From positions 18,269,457 through 18,333,456 of the forward strand of contig OZ022342.1 in NCBI GenBank assembly GCA_963989245.1: DNA of 64,000 nucleotides, read 5' to 3'. The translations under genes were made by a program, and so were the position numbers. This DNA comes from Nansenia antarctica. Lineage: Eukaryota; Chordata; Actinopteri; Argentiniformes; Microstomatidae. A model generated the notes under the pieces. It worked only from the letters and a program-made list of their open reading frames with translations. It searched no databases and was not told the origin of the DNA. Each line of letters begins with the position of its first letter. The stretch's first letter is position 1. Below are positions 1 to 8,295 of this stretch, piece by piece.

Positions 1-267
1 AAACTGTTTACTGCTTAACTACTTTTATTACATTCAGCGGGGAATAAAACATTGGCATAAGTACTGGACTTCAACTGACTCAATTTCAGCTAGAATACAT
101 TCAACGATTTGTTGGGGGGGGAAATCATGAGGTATTGCCAGTAACGTGCAGTGAGGTCATTGGCTGGGTAGGCAGTGAGCTATTAAAAAAAAAAAAAATT
201 GCGATTAACGCAGCAGCCAGACTTCAATAGCGCATACTATAGAGGCAATCAATAGCCCTTATATCTT

Positions 268-515
268 TTGCCGCAAAACTCACTTCTTCAAGAAGTAGGC
301 CTACTACCAGGATCCTCCCTCTTAAGCACCTATTGTATTGTTAGTTTGCTATTCTTCTCTATGCTATATTGCTATACTGTATTTTGTGTTTGCTATTCTT
401 CATTTTGCCTTAAAAAAGCAGTACACTCCTACGTTAAATGCAATTATTGTAAGTTGCTTTGAATAAAAGCGTCGGCTAAATGACTGTAATGTAATGTAGG
501 CTAATATACTATACT
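268..515 (+). mobile_element. L2-type LINE (or SINE) 3' tail
   Basis: The 3' part reads GTAAGTTGCTTTGAATAAAA followed by a GCGTCGGCTAAATG-type stretch and a TGTAATG repeat. This is the common teleost L2/SINE tail, and the same tail in near-consensus form ends the SINE in the BED-hAT (minus strand, 7880-7915). The left boundary is not clear and no target duplication was identified. It is nested in the unit 1 hAT element. Confidence 0.65.
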
Positions 516-814
516 ATAACGTCAATCACATAGCCCATATATACTATACTATCAAATAGCTGGTCAAAAATGTCAAATGTATTGTTATCTCATAACTACA
601 CACAGCGTAGCGCAACAGCCTGTATGGCATTGCCTACATTCACCTGCATCTCAACAGGATTTACAGCAGCACGCAAAACAGCTCAATGACAATATAAATT
701 CACCTGCATCAACAACACAGGATTTACAGCATTTGAACCGGCACGCAATAGCCTACATTATCTTAAGCATATGTAACATGCGTAGGCAAATGTGCGGCTA
801 ATTTCTCATCCTTT

Positions 815-1380
815 TCTGCCATCAAATGTAAAAGTTCGACATAATTCCCACGATTGATGGAGCTACTGCTCTCGTCGTGCCCCCGAAATGCTCATTCTTG
901 TTTAGCAAGGTAGCATGTTGCATCAATTAGGCTTTTCAAGATGTCCCTGTTCTCCTTTACCTTTGTGTTGTGTGCAGTAACATGCAGCCGGTGCTGCTCA
1001 TCCAGGGCCATGTCTATGCGACTTTTGCCAAAGGTTTCCAAGGCCATCTGAGAGTGGATGTGGGCTGTGGATTTTTCATGCTTCTCTAAAGCTCTTCTTC
1101 ACAGTAGCCCCCTTTCACCCACACACTGTCGCTAGACGAGAACAATAGGCAAAGAAATAAGAAATAAGAAATAAGGAAGCAGAATAGCTTGTTAGCCTGG
1201 CTACATCCACACAGCCAGTCCTTTTTTTTGTACCATTCCGTTTTGAAATGTTCGTACAATCTTCTGTCCCTTCCTTTGGGTTAATTGAGATAGGTCAGGT
1301 GTTGCCCTCCCATTTTCAATCACATTTCGTTTTTGCTCAAAACTGAAGGTTGAACATCTTTTTAACTGTTGGATATCCAT
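815..1380 (-). pseudogene. Broken hAT transposase N-terminal part (ZMYM1/DUF4371-like)
   Basis: Read on the minus strand from an ATG at 1380, the product begins MDIQQLKRC and shows the pattern GRATPDLSQLTQRKG, then after a frameshift near 1255 EWYKKKDWLCGC, which resembles the TTF-type zinc-finger region of ZMYM1-like hAT transposases. A second block, roughly 1095-815, contains KSTAHIHSQMALETFG and AFRGHDESSSS followed by GNYVELL, typical of the region before the DUF4371 core. The block has an in-frame TGA just before AFRGHDE. No catalytic part follows. The gene is dead through a frameshift, a stop and a 3' truncation. Assignment rests on remembered family patterns. Confidence 0.7.
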
Positions 1381-1902
1381 GATGCCTATCGCAAGTTAGC
1401 TGGGGAAATGTAGAACCGCGGCGCGAACAGCAGAGGAATGCCGCTACGGCAAGCCAAACAAGCCAAACGCAAACTGTCAATCATGCTGTCAGACAGTCAG
1501 AAGCAGCGTGGGACGGTGCCTCAACGTCCATCAATGAAGACAATGTGAGAACAGACTACGCATGCGCAAACCTACGAAACCGTTGGTCCATCACTTCGCA
1601 TAGCACAGAAGCACAAGCACAGTCTGCCTCTCGCACACACAGGTGCCTCTCGCCAGCAATCAGCAATCAGCTAGCTTTGGGAGCAAACTCTCCTGGTGCC
1701 AGGGCATGCATTCTATTTTTAAAACAACACATTTTACATCATTTATTTTTATTTTAACAACATTTTAACACATTAAAGTTAAGAATAATTAGTAAAATAA
1801 ATTAAAAAAAAAAAATATTTTTTTTAGATAAAAAAATATTTTAAAAAGACTGATATTCTTTTTCTTTCTTGAATGCCTGGGTGAGGCACTGCCTACCCTG
1901 CC

Positions 1903-2181
1903 TCACCTGACTGCACGCCACTGGGTATTGCATTTAGCGAGTTGAGGATGTTGAGTGTCCTCTACATACACCGGCCCAGTCACAATGTAAGTCAGATCCC
2001 CCCAGTTAATCACATCGCCTGGGCTGTAGTCTACATTATCTGTGAAGTGCTGAATCTCACAAGGAGACAGGACATAGTTCCACACATGCACATCAGTGAT
2101 TAGTGGAACGGACCGGAGACATGTTTTTGAAGAAGTTCCGAAAAGCAGTTCTGAAGAGGTTGTGGAGTGAAGAGGCGACAT
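1903..2181 (-). pseudogene. Pentraxin C-terminal fragment, unit 1, end disrupted by hAT
   Basis: The reading frame contains DVHVWNYVLSPCEIQHF followed by SPGDVINW, the end of the CRP/SAP-type pentraxin fold (usual form DVHMWDYxLSPCEI). The insertion at 1924 replaces the normal last residue (Ser, then TGA) by QWRAVR from transposon DNA. Only about 60 residues of a domain of about 200 are present. The calcium-site region and the HxCxS/TWxS signature are not found nearby. Confidence 0.75.
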
Positions 2182-2403
2182 AAAGGTACATATTATATTT
2201 CTTATTTATGTCTGCAGATAACATGTGCTGTATTTCAAACCGAAGGGCTCATTCTATGCCCTACACCCTACGAAGGGTTTGTAGAAGCGACGGAGGGTTA
2301 TCAGCCTGGCTGGGGTTCCATACTATAATTGTGTTAGTATTAATGTTAATACTATAATTGTGTTAATATTAAATAATAAACCATATCAATGCCTGTCTTC
2401 CAG
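2182..2403. other. AT-rich spacer between pentraxin fragment and zinc-ribbon exon
   Basis: No gene is visible. It contains a short direct repeat, ACTATAATTGTGTTA, at about 2321 and again 29 bp later, and a polypyrimidine-like acceptor CTGTCTTCCAG just before the zinc-ribbon exon. The same spacer recurs in all units; the first repeat copy reads ACTATAAATG in units 7-10. Confidence 0.6.
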
Positions 2404-3148
2404 GCTGCCATGTTTTGTCCTTTCTGTGGCCAAGATCTGGGGACTGTTCAAGTCTTCTGTGTCTCATGTGGCAAAAATGTACAGTTTTTGGCAGCACCTG
2501 AAGGCAACAGTGAGTAGACATGATGATTGTATTTGAGTTTGTTTGCAGAATATGGGGTACAACACACCTTTGGGAATACTAATGCAATAGTTTTCAGTAT
2601 GGAAGCCTACTTTCCTGAATGTAAGATTGAGGTCATGATTAGATTGTAGACTAATTTATTAGAAATGTTATATAATAATTGTATACAATTTCTCGATGCA
2701 TATGATTAAACAGTTGGGTATAGGGAGTGTTTTTGAGTCCCACTGCCATGGGGTAGAAACAGGTCTTATGGCCTGAACTTTTGGTCTTGATAGACCTCAA
2801 CCTCTTACTAGCAGGGAAGGGGTTCAAACAAATGGTGTTCAGGGTCAGAGGGGTCTGCCATAATCTTTCCTGCACTTCACCTGGTACTCAAGGTGTATAA
2901 GTTAAGTCCTGAAGAGAAGGCAGATCAGATGATGTGCTGCAGCTTGTCCTAGCAGAAAATGTTGTCTTTATTATATTTTTCTTTCTTTTTGTTTATCAGG
3001 CTCAGCATCAGACAGCCCCACAGAAGAGGATCTGATTCGAAAGTACTTCCATGATAGCTACAGCTACGATGAAATTTTGGATTTCCTGGCAATGACTCAC
3101 AATGTTAAAATGAGCCTCATTCTTTTCAAAGACACGTCAGAACTCTAA
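2404..3148 (+). pseudogene. Zinc-ribbon + small helical-domain remnant of a G2E3-like gene, unit 1
   Basis: Exon a (2404-2509; ATG at 2410) follows CTTCCAG and ends before GTGAGT; it encodes MFCPFCGQDLG with a second pair CVSC, a short zinc ribbon like the N-terminus of many teleost G2E3-like proteins. Exon b (3000-3148) follows TTTATCAG in matching phase and encodes EEDLIRKYFHDSYSYDEILD, a predicted helical segment, ending at TAA 3146. The joined frame is 82 aa. The exon b end (from 3118) is an inverted copy of the RING exon tail read in the wrong frame, so the natural downstream part is gone. Unit 1 differs from all other units here (DSYSYDEI against DGYSYNEM). It could still be transcribed as a mini-protein; I judge it a truncated relic. 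Confidence 0.65.
2729..2875 (-). mobile_element. LINE ORF C-terminal remnant (L2/Rex-like) in the zinc-ribbon intron
   Basis: On the minus strand the pieces ADPSDPEHHLFEPLP and, in another frame, RLRSIKTKSSGHKTCFYPMA followed by VGLKN match the usual C-terminal pattern of teleost non-LTR reverse transcriptase ORFs (DPSHPxHxLFxxLPSGRR, then RTKTxRHKxSFFPxA). A frameshift near 2815 breaks it. It is carried in every unit, at 9839-9985, 16955-17101, 24792-24938, 31876-32022, 38988-39134, 46088-46234, 51862-52008 and 58486-58632, so it predates the amplification. Confidence 0.62.
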
Positions 3149-3251
3149 GAAGGAACAGAAACAGAAAACAGCGAAGGTATGCTCTTTAACATTGTTTTTA
3201 TTAGTATAGAAGTCACTTCCCCTTGATGTTCAACCACAATGGTCATCTGAC
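3118..3251 (+). repeat. Inverted partial duplicate of the RING-HECT gene (exon 1 end, intron, part of exon 2)
   Basis: Positions 3118-3208 match the minus strand of 6128-6038 (end of the RING exon, its splice donor and start of the intron). Positions 3209-3251 match the minus strand of 5898-5856 (inside exon 2) with two mismatches. The intervening intron and exon start are missing. The copy is read on the plus strand, opposite to its source about 2.6 kb away, and recurs in units 2-9. A CTAA tetranucleotide repeat follows at 3251-3275. Confidence 0.88.
3197..3202 (-). terminator. Candidate poly(A) signal of the RING-HECT gene, unit 1
   Basis: TTTATT on the plus strand gives AATAAA on the minus strand, about 110 nt past the HECT stop codon (3311-3313). 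It lies inside the inverted duplicate, so it arose as the complement of intron DNA. Another AATAAA lies further on near 2966. The same arrangement occurs in each unit. Confidence 0.45.
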
Positions 3252-3310
3252 TAACTAACTAACTAACCAACTAACCATCAAACAGTGATGATGAGGAAAA
3301 CGAATGGAGT

Positions 3311-6300
3311 TTACTGTAGTCCAAACCCTGGGGAATTTTGTATCCCAAAGTCCATGTTGTTCCGAAACTCAGTGTAATTCATGGCCATCGGTATCTCTAT
3401 TGTGTTGGCGCAGGTTCTGCTCATTGGGAAGCGTGATGTCCGCAGAAAAAGCAGTTTGGGTGGTGGCTGGATCCCAGAGGGAGGCAGTGCGTCGAGTCCT
3501 GTGGCGAACATGAGGATGTCCTGGAGGAAGATTCCTGTTTGTTTCTCTGAAAAAAGTAGATTTAGTTTAGTTGTAAAATATAATATTTCAATGGAACTGC
3601 CAGCAATAGAAGATGATATCAAGATGACATAATTAAAAGATCTGGGGACTGTTCAGGTCTTCTGCAGGGTAGGGAGTGTGTTTATGATGAGATAATTAAA
3701 ATAAACCTTCTGTGTCAAGAAGATAGTCTCTCCAGAATCCGAGTACACGGGTTTCTTCCTGTCGCCTTGTGCACCCTGCTTCACTGAGCTTAACCTCAAA
3801 GATGTCCTCCAATGTTTCAGCTGTTAGATGTTGAGCACTTGAGCACATAAAGACCCCGAATACAGATGCATGCTGTTCCAAAGCATGAATTACATCTAGT
3901 GTTGCAAGTCCATCCTTGAATCTACAAAACATTAAGAGCAATCATCACCTAACATGCTAACAGCAGCATCTTCAAGCAGTCCCACCAATCATACATCAAT
4001 GTCAAATTTGTCAAAATGTACATTCTGCCAAAATAACTGTCACCTTACCTTTGAATTGCGAAATGGTTGCGATATATGATGTACCACTGCATGAAATCCT
4101 GGATGATCTTCTTTTTGTCACCCACACAAACAGGGTACTGAAAGCAACCAGCAGTCTGCAACATGCTGGAATGTCTGTCAACTAGTACAACTAGTTCGTC
4201 CAGCGTAGCTGCGTTGGATATCTAGGGTAGACAACAATCATCATAAACATAAAGAGAAAGTGACTAAATGAGCTTTGTTAATATACAGTACCAACCTACC
4301 TCAAGCAGGGAAGCTCTAATGGTGTCGTCTGTTACATCTTCAACCATGGCTACAGTGTCGGTGTTTGTTCCTGTGAGGTGCTCGTAGAGCATCTTGGACA
4401 GGAAGCGAGGACCTGGACCACCATGAACTATCGAGGTTGCAATCATCCTTCCAGTGTCAAAGTACTCATCATCTCTTGCAGCTGTTGATCATTTTTGTTC
4501 AATTAGTACCACATTAACCAACATTATACAACAGTTAGTTCCGACTAACTAATTTGATTGGTCAAGAGGCATTCCATGAGTGCTGATATTCAGTTTTAAC
4601 AGCACTGGGACTTTTTAAGTATATATATTTATATCACTCCGCTGCCCATAAATAGAATGTTCAGGTTACATCAATAGTCGGTATCAAAATATCACATTTC
4701 TATTATCAAAGAACACAATAAATGGAAACATACAGATAGTAGTAAAAGATACAAAGTAGCCTAGTCATAGTAGCCTATGTGCGTACCTACGACCAAACAG
4801 CAGCCGTGCTGACATACAGTATAACATCACTCCCTCTCGTGTGATATTGCCAAAGTAGCCACATTCTTAAATGTGTAAGAGATTCCATTTTCACTTGGAA
4901 TAGCAGCTCCTGCATTTCCAGTGTGAAGCACAACTTGAACTTGCGGAAATGTAATGTGTAATTATTTATTTTGTAATAAGAGTTACATTCTGAACTAGAA
5001 AAACCGCATAGCTATCCGCCTGGCGGTGGCATAAACATGATTACCTGCAATGTCAAACGTCAGAAATCTCCTGTCCTCTGGGCCATCAAAGATTCTTCGC
5101 GTTCTCAGGCTGTTCATTAGGAGGGTCAGGAACTCGCGCTTGGGACCACCAGTGTCCACTCCTTCCTCATATCGCCCCTCATCATCAGTAAACTTCACTA
5201 TTATGTCATGAGATGGGTCATATGAAGCACGTTTGAAGCCGCGGACTGCTCCGTCCCACACATTGGCTCTGTTAATATTGAACCTGCTCCAAGATGTTTT
5301 TATTATCTTTGCTGAGAGTCCTGAAACAATGTCTGCAGCAGTCAAGTCCTCTGTGCTGTAAAAGAAGATGTGGTGTACTATGATTTCAAATAATAAAGCC
5401 ACAAATAACACAAGTTATTTATTATTAGTAACTGGTATTAGTATCTGGTTTCTTTGAAAAACATTAGGTTTAAAACATACAATACCAGCACATTTGGCAT
5501 AATATTATTGGTGCACACTGCCCGTAAACATTTGACAAAGATGCAAGAAATAAATTGAAAATCCACACAATTCTGAGTAAACTAGCAAATGTGTAAAGGT
5601 TGCATCTGTCAACACAGCTTACCTGTAGAAGTTGTTCTGACCCCGGGCACATTGCTCTTGTTCCTGGCAAATGTACATTGTTATTCTTTGGTAGGCCTTT
5701 CCAATGGCCTCCTTGTATTTCTCCACTGTGAAAGCGGTGTCTGTTCCTGGAATATTTCGAACTTCCTGACCATCGGGGTACAGCAAGACATAGGCAACAT
5801 CTTTCATGTCCTCGATAAAATCGTTCTGCTTCTTTAAAGCAGCATCCAACAGTTGGTCAGATGACCATTGTGGTTGAACATCAAGGGAAAATGACTTCCC
5901 TCTCACAGGTTTAAAGAAGTCACCTGTCCTCCTCATAATGCCAACAAATATCTACAGAAAGAGAAGAAAATAGAAATTAATAAAAGTAAACAAATTGATA
6001 CAATTTGTCTTTTGACAGTGTGAGCAACATATTTATTTATACTAATAAAAACAATGTTAAAAAGCATACCTTCACTGTTTTCTGTTTCTGTTCCTTCTTA
6101 GAGTTCTGACGTGTCTTTGAAAAGAATGTCCTTCTCTCCCTCTCTTTCACTGCCCTAAATTTGGTTTTGAACGTTTCCACCACGGTGCTCAGGACCGTGT
6201 TCTTCTTCAGCTCCGGTCTGATGGGGAAGTGGGTCCGACATTGAGGGCAGCTGTAGTTGTGGTCCTGCCAGGTGGCCAAAAGACAATCTTGGCAGAAGGT

Positions 6301-6402
6301 GTGGCCGCATGGGATGGTCACCGGATAGTCGAACGGAGAGAGGCAGACGCTACAAGTCAATTCTTCCTCGAGACTCATGAGAGAAGGAATATCCTCCGCC
6401 AT
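3311..6402 (-). CDS. RING-HECT E3 ubiquitin ligase, G2E3-like, unit 1
   Basis: Seven coding exons with GT-AG junctions in consistent phase: 6402-6070, 5951-5623, 5355-5045, 4481-4300, 4221-4049, 3921-3707 and 3546-3311, giving 592 aa. Residues 17-55 form a C3HC4 RING (C17, C20, C32, H34, C37, C40, C52, C55), followed by a basic linker. Residues 112-220 are a middle domain (VLLYPDGQEV motif) typical of teleost G2E3-like proteins. From about 225 a HECT domain runs to the end, with VKFTDDEGRYEEGVDTGGPK in the N-lobe and the likely catalytic cysteine C560 in RTCANTI near the C-terminus. By family, RING binds the E2 and HECT forms a ubiquitin thioester; the substrate is unknown. The start is the ATG at 6402 (GTCATGG context). 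The donor of exon 6 (GTTTAT) is weak. The exon model is mine, without transcript support. Confidence 0.85.
3639..3665 (+). repeat. Small duplicate of the zinc-ribbon exon inside the last HECT intron
   Basis: AGATCTGGGGACTGTTCA plus the next nine bases repeat 2433-2459 with about one mismatch. The following GGTAGGGAGTGTG resembles the sequence near 2716-2730. It recurs in each unit. Confidence 0.7.
4553..4587 (+). repeat. MITE-related fragment in a HECT intron
   Basis: TTTGATTGGTCAAGAGGCAT plus the following TCCATGAGTGCTGAT matches 57008-57042 inside the unit 8 MITE at about 31 of 35 positions. The intron 4482-5044 therefore holds an older relative of part of that element in every unit; the rest of this intron shows nothing recognisable. 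Confidence 0.6.
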
Positions 6403-6435
6403 GACCAAACACACAGACAGCTGACCCGTGCGTCA

Positions 6436-6519
6436 CTGGAGGGAGAAACGAAACGTAAGGTTATCTCTATCCGCTTGTTAATACTTTTTCTGTAACCAGA
6501 TAACAGCAACGTCGAAGAT

Positions 6520-6575
<56 letters not shown>

Positions 6576-6788
6576 CTAAACCTCTTTTCAGTCCCACTAA
6601 TCATATACACAAAAAGAGCAGTCCTATGGTTTTGCCAGGTGCAATTATAGCCACGATAACATGTAAATCGTCTAAAAACGCCACAAGTCATGCATCACAA
6701 AGTGCACCCGGAAACAAAGACCTCTCCAATTGGGTATCTTTCTCCGATTAAATACCGTTCCAATACAAATGAAAATCGACAGGCTTAC
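6436..6788 (-). other. First intron of the RING-HECT gene (5' UTR intron)
   Basis: Bounded on the minus strand by the donor AACAAG/GTAAGC and the acceptor TTTCTCCCTCCAG/TGACG. It holds the TA microsatellite. No other gene is visible. Confidence 0.6.
6526..6574. repeat. (TA)n microsatellite, unit 1, 49 bp
   Basis: Follows a short ACACAC run in the first intron of the RING-HECT gene. It is the main length-variable site among units, from 15 to 75 bp. Confidence 0.95.
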
Positions 6789-6934
6789 CCTTGTTCGTGT
6801 AGTACGTAGACAGCGTGCTAAGGCCCTGATCATCCAGCCTTGTACTTCCTCAACTTTTCGTAATAAAAGTCTGTATTTATACAAACAGGTACCTTCAGGT
6901 AAGGGGTCCGCCCTCAGGTGAGGTTTAGACCAAT
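6789..6934 (-). promoter_or_regulatory. TATA/CCAAT promoter and noncoding first exon of the RING-HECT gene, units 1-6 form
   Basis: On the minus strand TATAAATA lies at 6881-6874, so transcription should start near 6850. An inverted CCAAT (ATTGG) lies at 6934-6930, about 50 bp further upstream. The first exon would run from about 6850 to 6789, ending AACAAG/GTAAGC, and can splice to the acceptor before 6435, leaving a 5' UTR of about 95 nt. The BED-hAT target duplication begins one base beyond the CCAAT box. Equivalent TATA boxes are at 13990, 21827, 28911, 36023 and 43123 (left ends). Predicted from motifs only. Confidence 0.6.
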
Positions 6935-7060
6935 CATGAGCAATAGAGATGCTCCGATCTGATCGGCGCCGATCGATATCGGCTGATATGCCCTTGATCG
7001 GTTTTGATCGGAGTTCTCAAAACGGACGATCAAACACGGACGATCAGTTTACATAGAGAA

Positions 7061-7576
7061 ATGGCGTCGCCAGTCTGGCAATATTACACAGTGTCGGAAA
7101 GAGACAACAAATATGCAGTTTGTAATGTCTGCTCAGAAGAAATACCTCGCGGAGGAACGCACGCAAGGTCTTTCAATACCACGAATATCATATGGCATTT
7201 GAAGGCTTGTCACACCAAGGAATTTAACGAGTTTGATAAATTGGCGAGCGCTAAGGCCAGAGAGAAAGAGTCGTCGAAAGAACGTTCGACGCCACTCACT
7301 CAGCTAACTGTTACAGAGACATTGAAACAACAGCAACCATACGGCAACGACAACAAGAAACGAAAGGAAATACATGCGAAAGTAATGGAATTCATATGCC
7401 TTGATCAGCAGCCCCTGTCTGTTGTGGAAGACGCCGGGTTCAAGCGCCTTGTTTCCTGCCTGGATCCACGCTATACGCTGCCGGGGCGAAAATATTTCAC
7501 TGATGTTTGCCTGCCGGAATTATATCAAACTGTCTACACGTACATCGGGAGCCTAGTGAAGGACAACATGACTTGA
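7061..7576 (+). CDS. BED zinc-finger protein of truncated hAT transposase, unit 1
   Basis: 171 aa from the ATG of MASPVWQYYTV; the frame is open 19 codons further up, but the DNA there is the terminal-repeat region, and GAAATGG gives a good context. Residues 5-55 form a BED finger: aromatic VWQYY, the pair CNVC, and the HLKACH zinc ligands (H-x4-H). A charged linker and a piece of the hAT N-terminal domain (LDPRYTLPGRKYF) follow, then a stop. Full ZBED/hAT transposases are about 600 aa or more, so the RNase H-like core and C-terminal dimerisation region are missing. It could still bind the element's ends and nuclear DNA; this is inference. Confidence 0.82.
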   Translation: MASPVWQYYTVSERDNKYAVCNVCSEEIPRGGTHARSFNTTNIIWHLKACHTKEFNEFDKLASAKAREKESSKERSTPLTQLTVTETLKQQQPYGNDNKKRKEIHAKVMEFICLDQQPLSVVEDAGFKRLVSCLDPRYTLPGRKYFTDVCLPELYQTVYTYIGSLVKDNMT

Positions 7577-7867
7577 AACTGACTGACTTGAAACAGTATT
7601 TTATATTTGGCTATAGCCTGTTTATGTTGCAGTTTAGTTTGGGTATGTTTATTGTTCCTCAGGAAAGCTACAGTATAAGCTCCAAGTTCTCTAAGAGCCC
7701 CTAGTTCCTCTCATTCGAGTGGAATGTTGCACATTTGATGTGACAGTGTACATTTTATTTATTATGATTTTTATTTTCACATTTTATTTGTTTTTCCTGA
7801 AGTAAGCTACAGGTGGTTGTGAATTCAATAAAACAGATGGTTGTCAATTCATGATACTTTCTAATTT

Positions 7868-8081
7868 AATTTTAATTTTGCCATTTAGCAGACGCTTTTA
7901 TCCAAAGCGACTTACAATTACGAATTACAGGGACATTCCCCCTGGAGTAACTGAGGGCTAAGTGCCTTACCCAAGGGCACACTAGTAGTGGTGTGGCTTC
8001 AGGCGGGATTTGAACTCACAACCTTCCGATCACAAGTCCAACTCACTATCCACTAGACCACCACTACCCCGCTCTCATCTC
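7868..8081 (-). mobile_element. tRNA-derived SINE with L2-type tail, nested in the BED-hAT, unit 1
   Basis: Minus strand: A box TGGTCTAGTGG (8060-8050) and B box GAGTTCAAATCCC (8017-8005) form an RNA polymerase III promoter. The 3' end carries CGCTTTGGATAAAAGCGTCT and an A-rich tail. CTAATTT flanks it at 7861-7867 and 8082-8088, a probable target duplication. The SINE sits downstream of the BED ORF in all six copies, so it was there before the hAT amplified with the array. Confidence 0.82.
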
Positions 8082-8295
8082 CTAATTTCATTTGAATACT
8101 TAATATACAATGTCAATGGTGTTAAGAATAATTAAAAACATAAATAATGCTACACAATAAATAGAATGCTTCAATTGCCATTTTCGACGATGTGATCGGT
8201 GATCGGTGATATCGGATCGGCAGATCACTGATTCCAGTGATCGGTGATCAGTGATCGGCACCAAAAACCCTGATCGGAGCATCTCTAATGAGCAA

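Larger units (their letters stand above)
139..1923 (-). mobile_element. hAT-type DNA transposon, degenerate, unit 1 only
   Basis: The ends are imperfect terminal inverted repeats: the left end starts CAGTAACGTGCAGTGAGGT and the right end, reverse-complemented, starts CAGTGGCGTGCAGTCAGGT. The 8-bp target duplication GGTATTGC lies at 131-138 and 1924-1931, and every other unit has one copy of it. The 8-bp duplication and CAGTGG-like end fit the hAT superfamily. The interior holds a broken transposase on the minus strand (815-1380), an L2-type tail (about 268-515), a repeated segment with CACCTGCATC near 640-735, and AT-rich filler at 1725-1865. The two ends have diverged from each other, although the empty sites are clean. 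Confidence 0.88.
6944..8287 (+). mobile_element. BED-finger hAT element, unit 1
   Basis: A 1344-bp element with perfect 16-bp ends TAGAGATGCTCCGATC and GATCGGAGCATCTCTA, flanked by the 8-bp duplication ATGAGCAA (6936-6943 and 8288-8295). Both subterminal regions are rich in GATCGG and its complement, a likely transposase-binding array. It encodes a 171-aa BED protein (7061-7576) and has a SINE in its 3' part. It lacks the hAT catalytic and dimerisation regions, so it is non-autonomous. Units 7-9 show the empty site. Confidence 0.95.

Noticed and set aside
1545..1757. 70-codon plus-strand frame in the unit 1 hAT
   Set aside because: No homology seen; the transposase remnant in this element lies on the opposite strand.
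2651..2875. Short minus-strand gene in the zinc-ribbon intron
   Set aside because: It is a frameshifted LINE ORF end, not a host gene.
3304..3632. Plus-strand frames over the last HECT exon
   Set aside because: They overlap the conserved HECT C-lobe on the other strand and resemble nothing.
6037..6414. Start of the RING protein 12 bases upstream, giving MCLVMAED
   Set aside because: The upstream codon is GTG; the first ATG in the frame is at 6402.
8005..8060. tRNA gene
   Set aside because: A and B boxes are present but there is no full cloverleaf, and an L2-type tail and target duplication follow, so it is a SINE.
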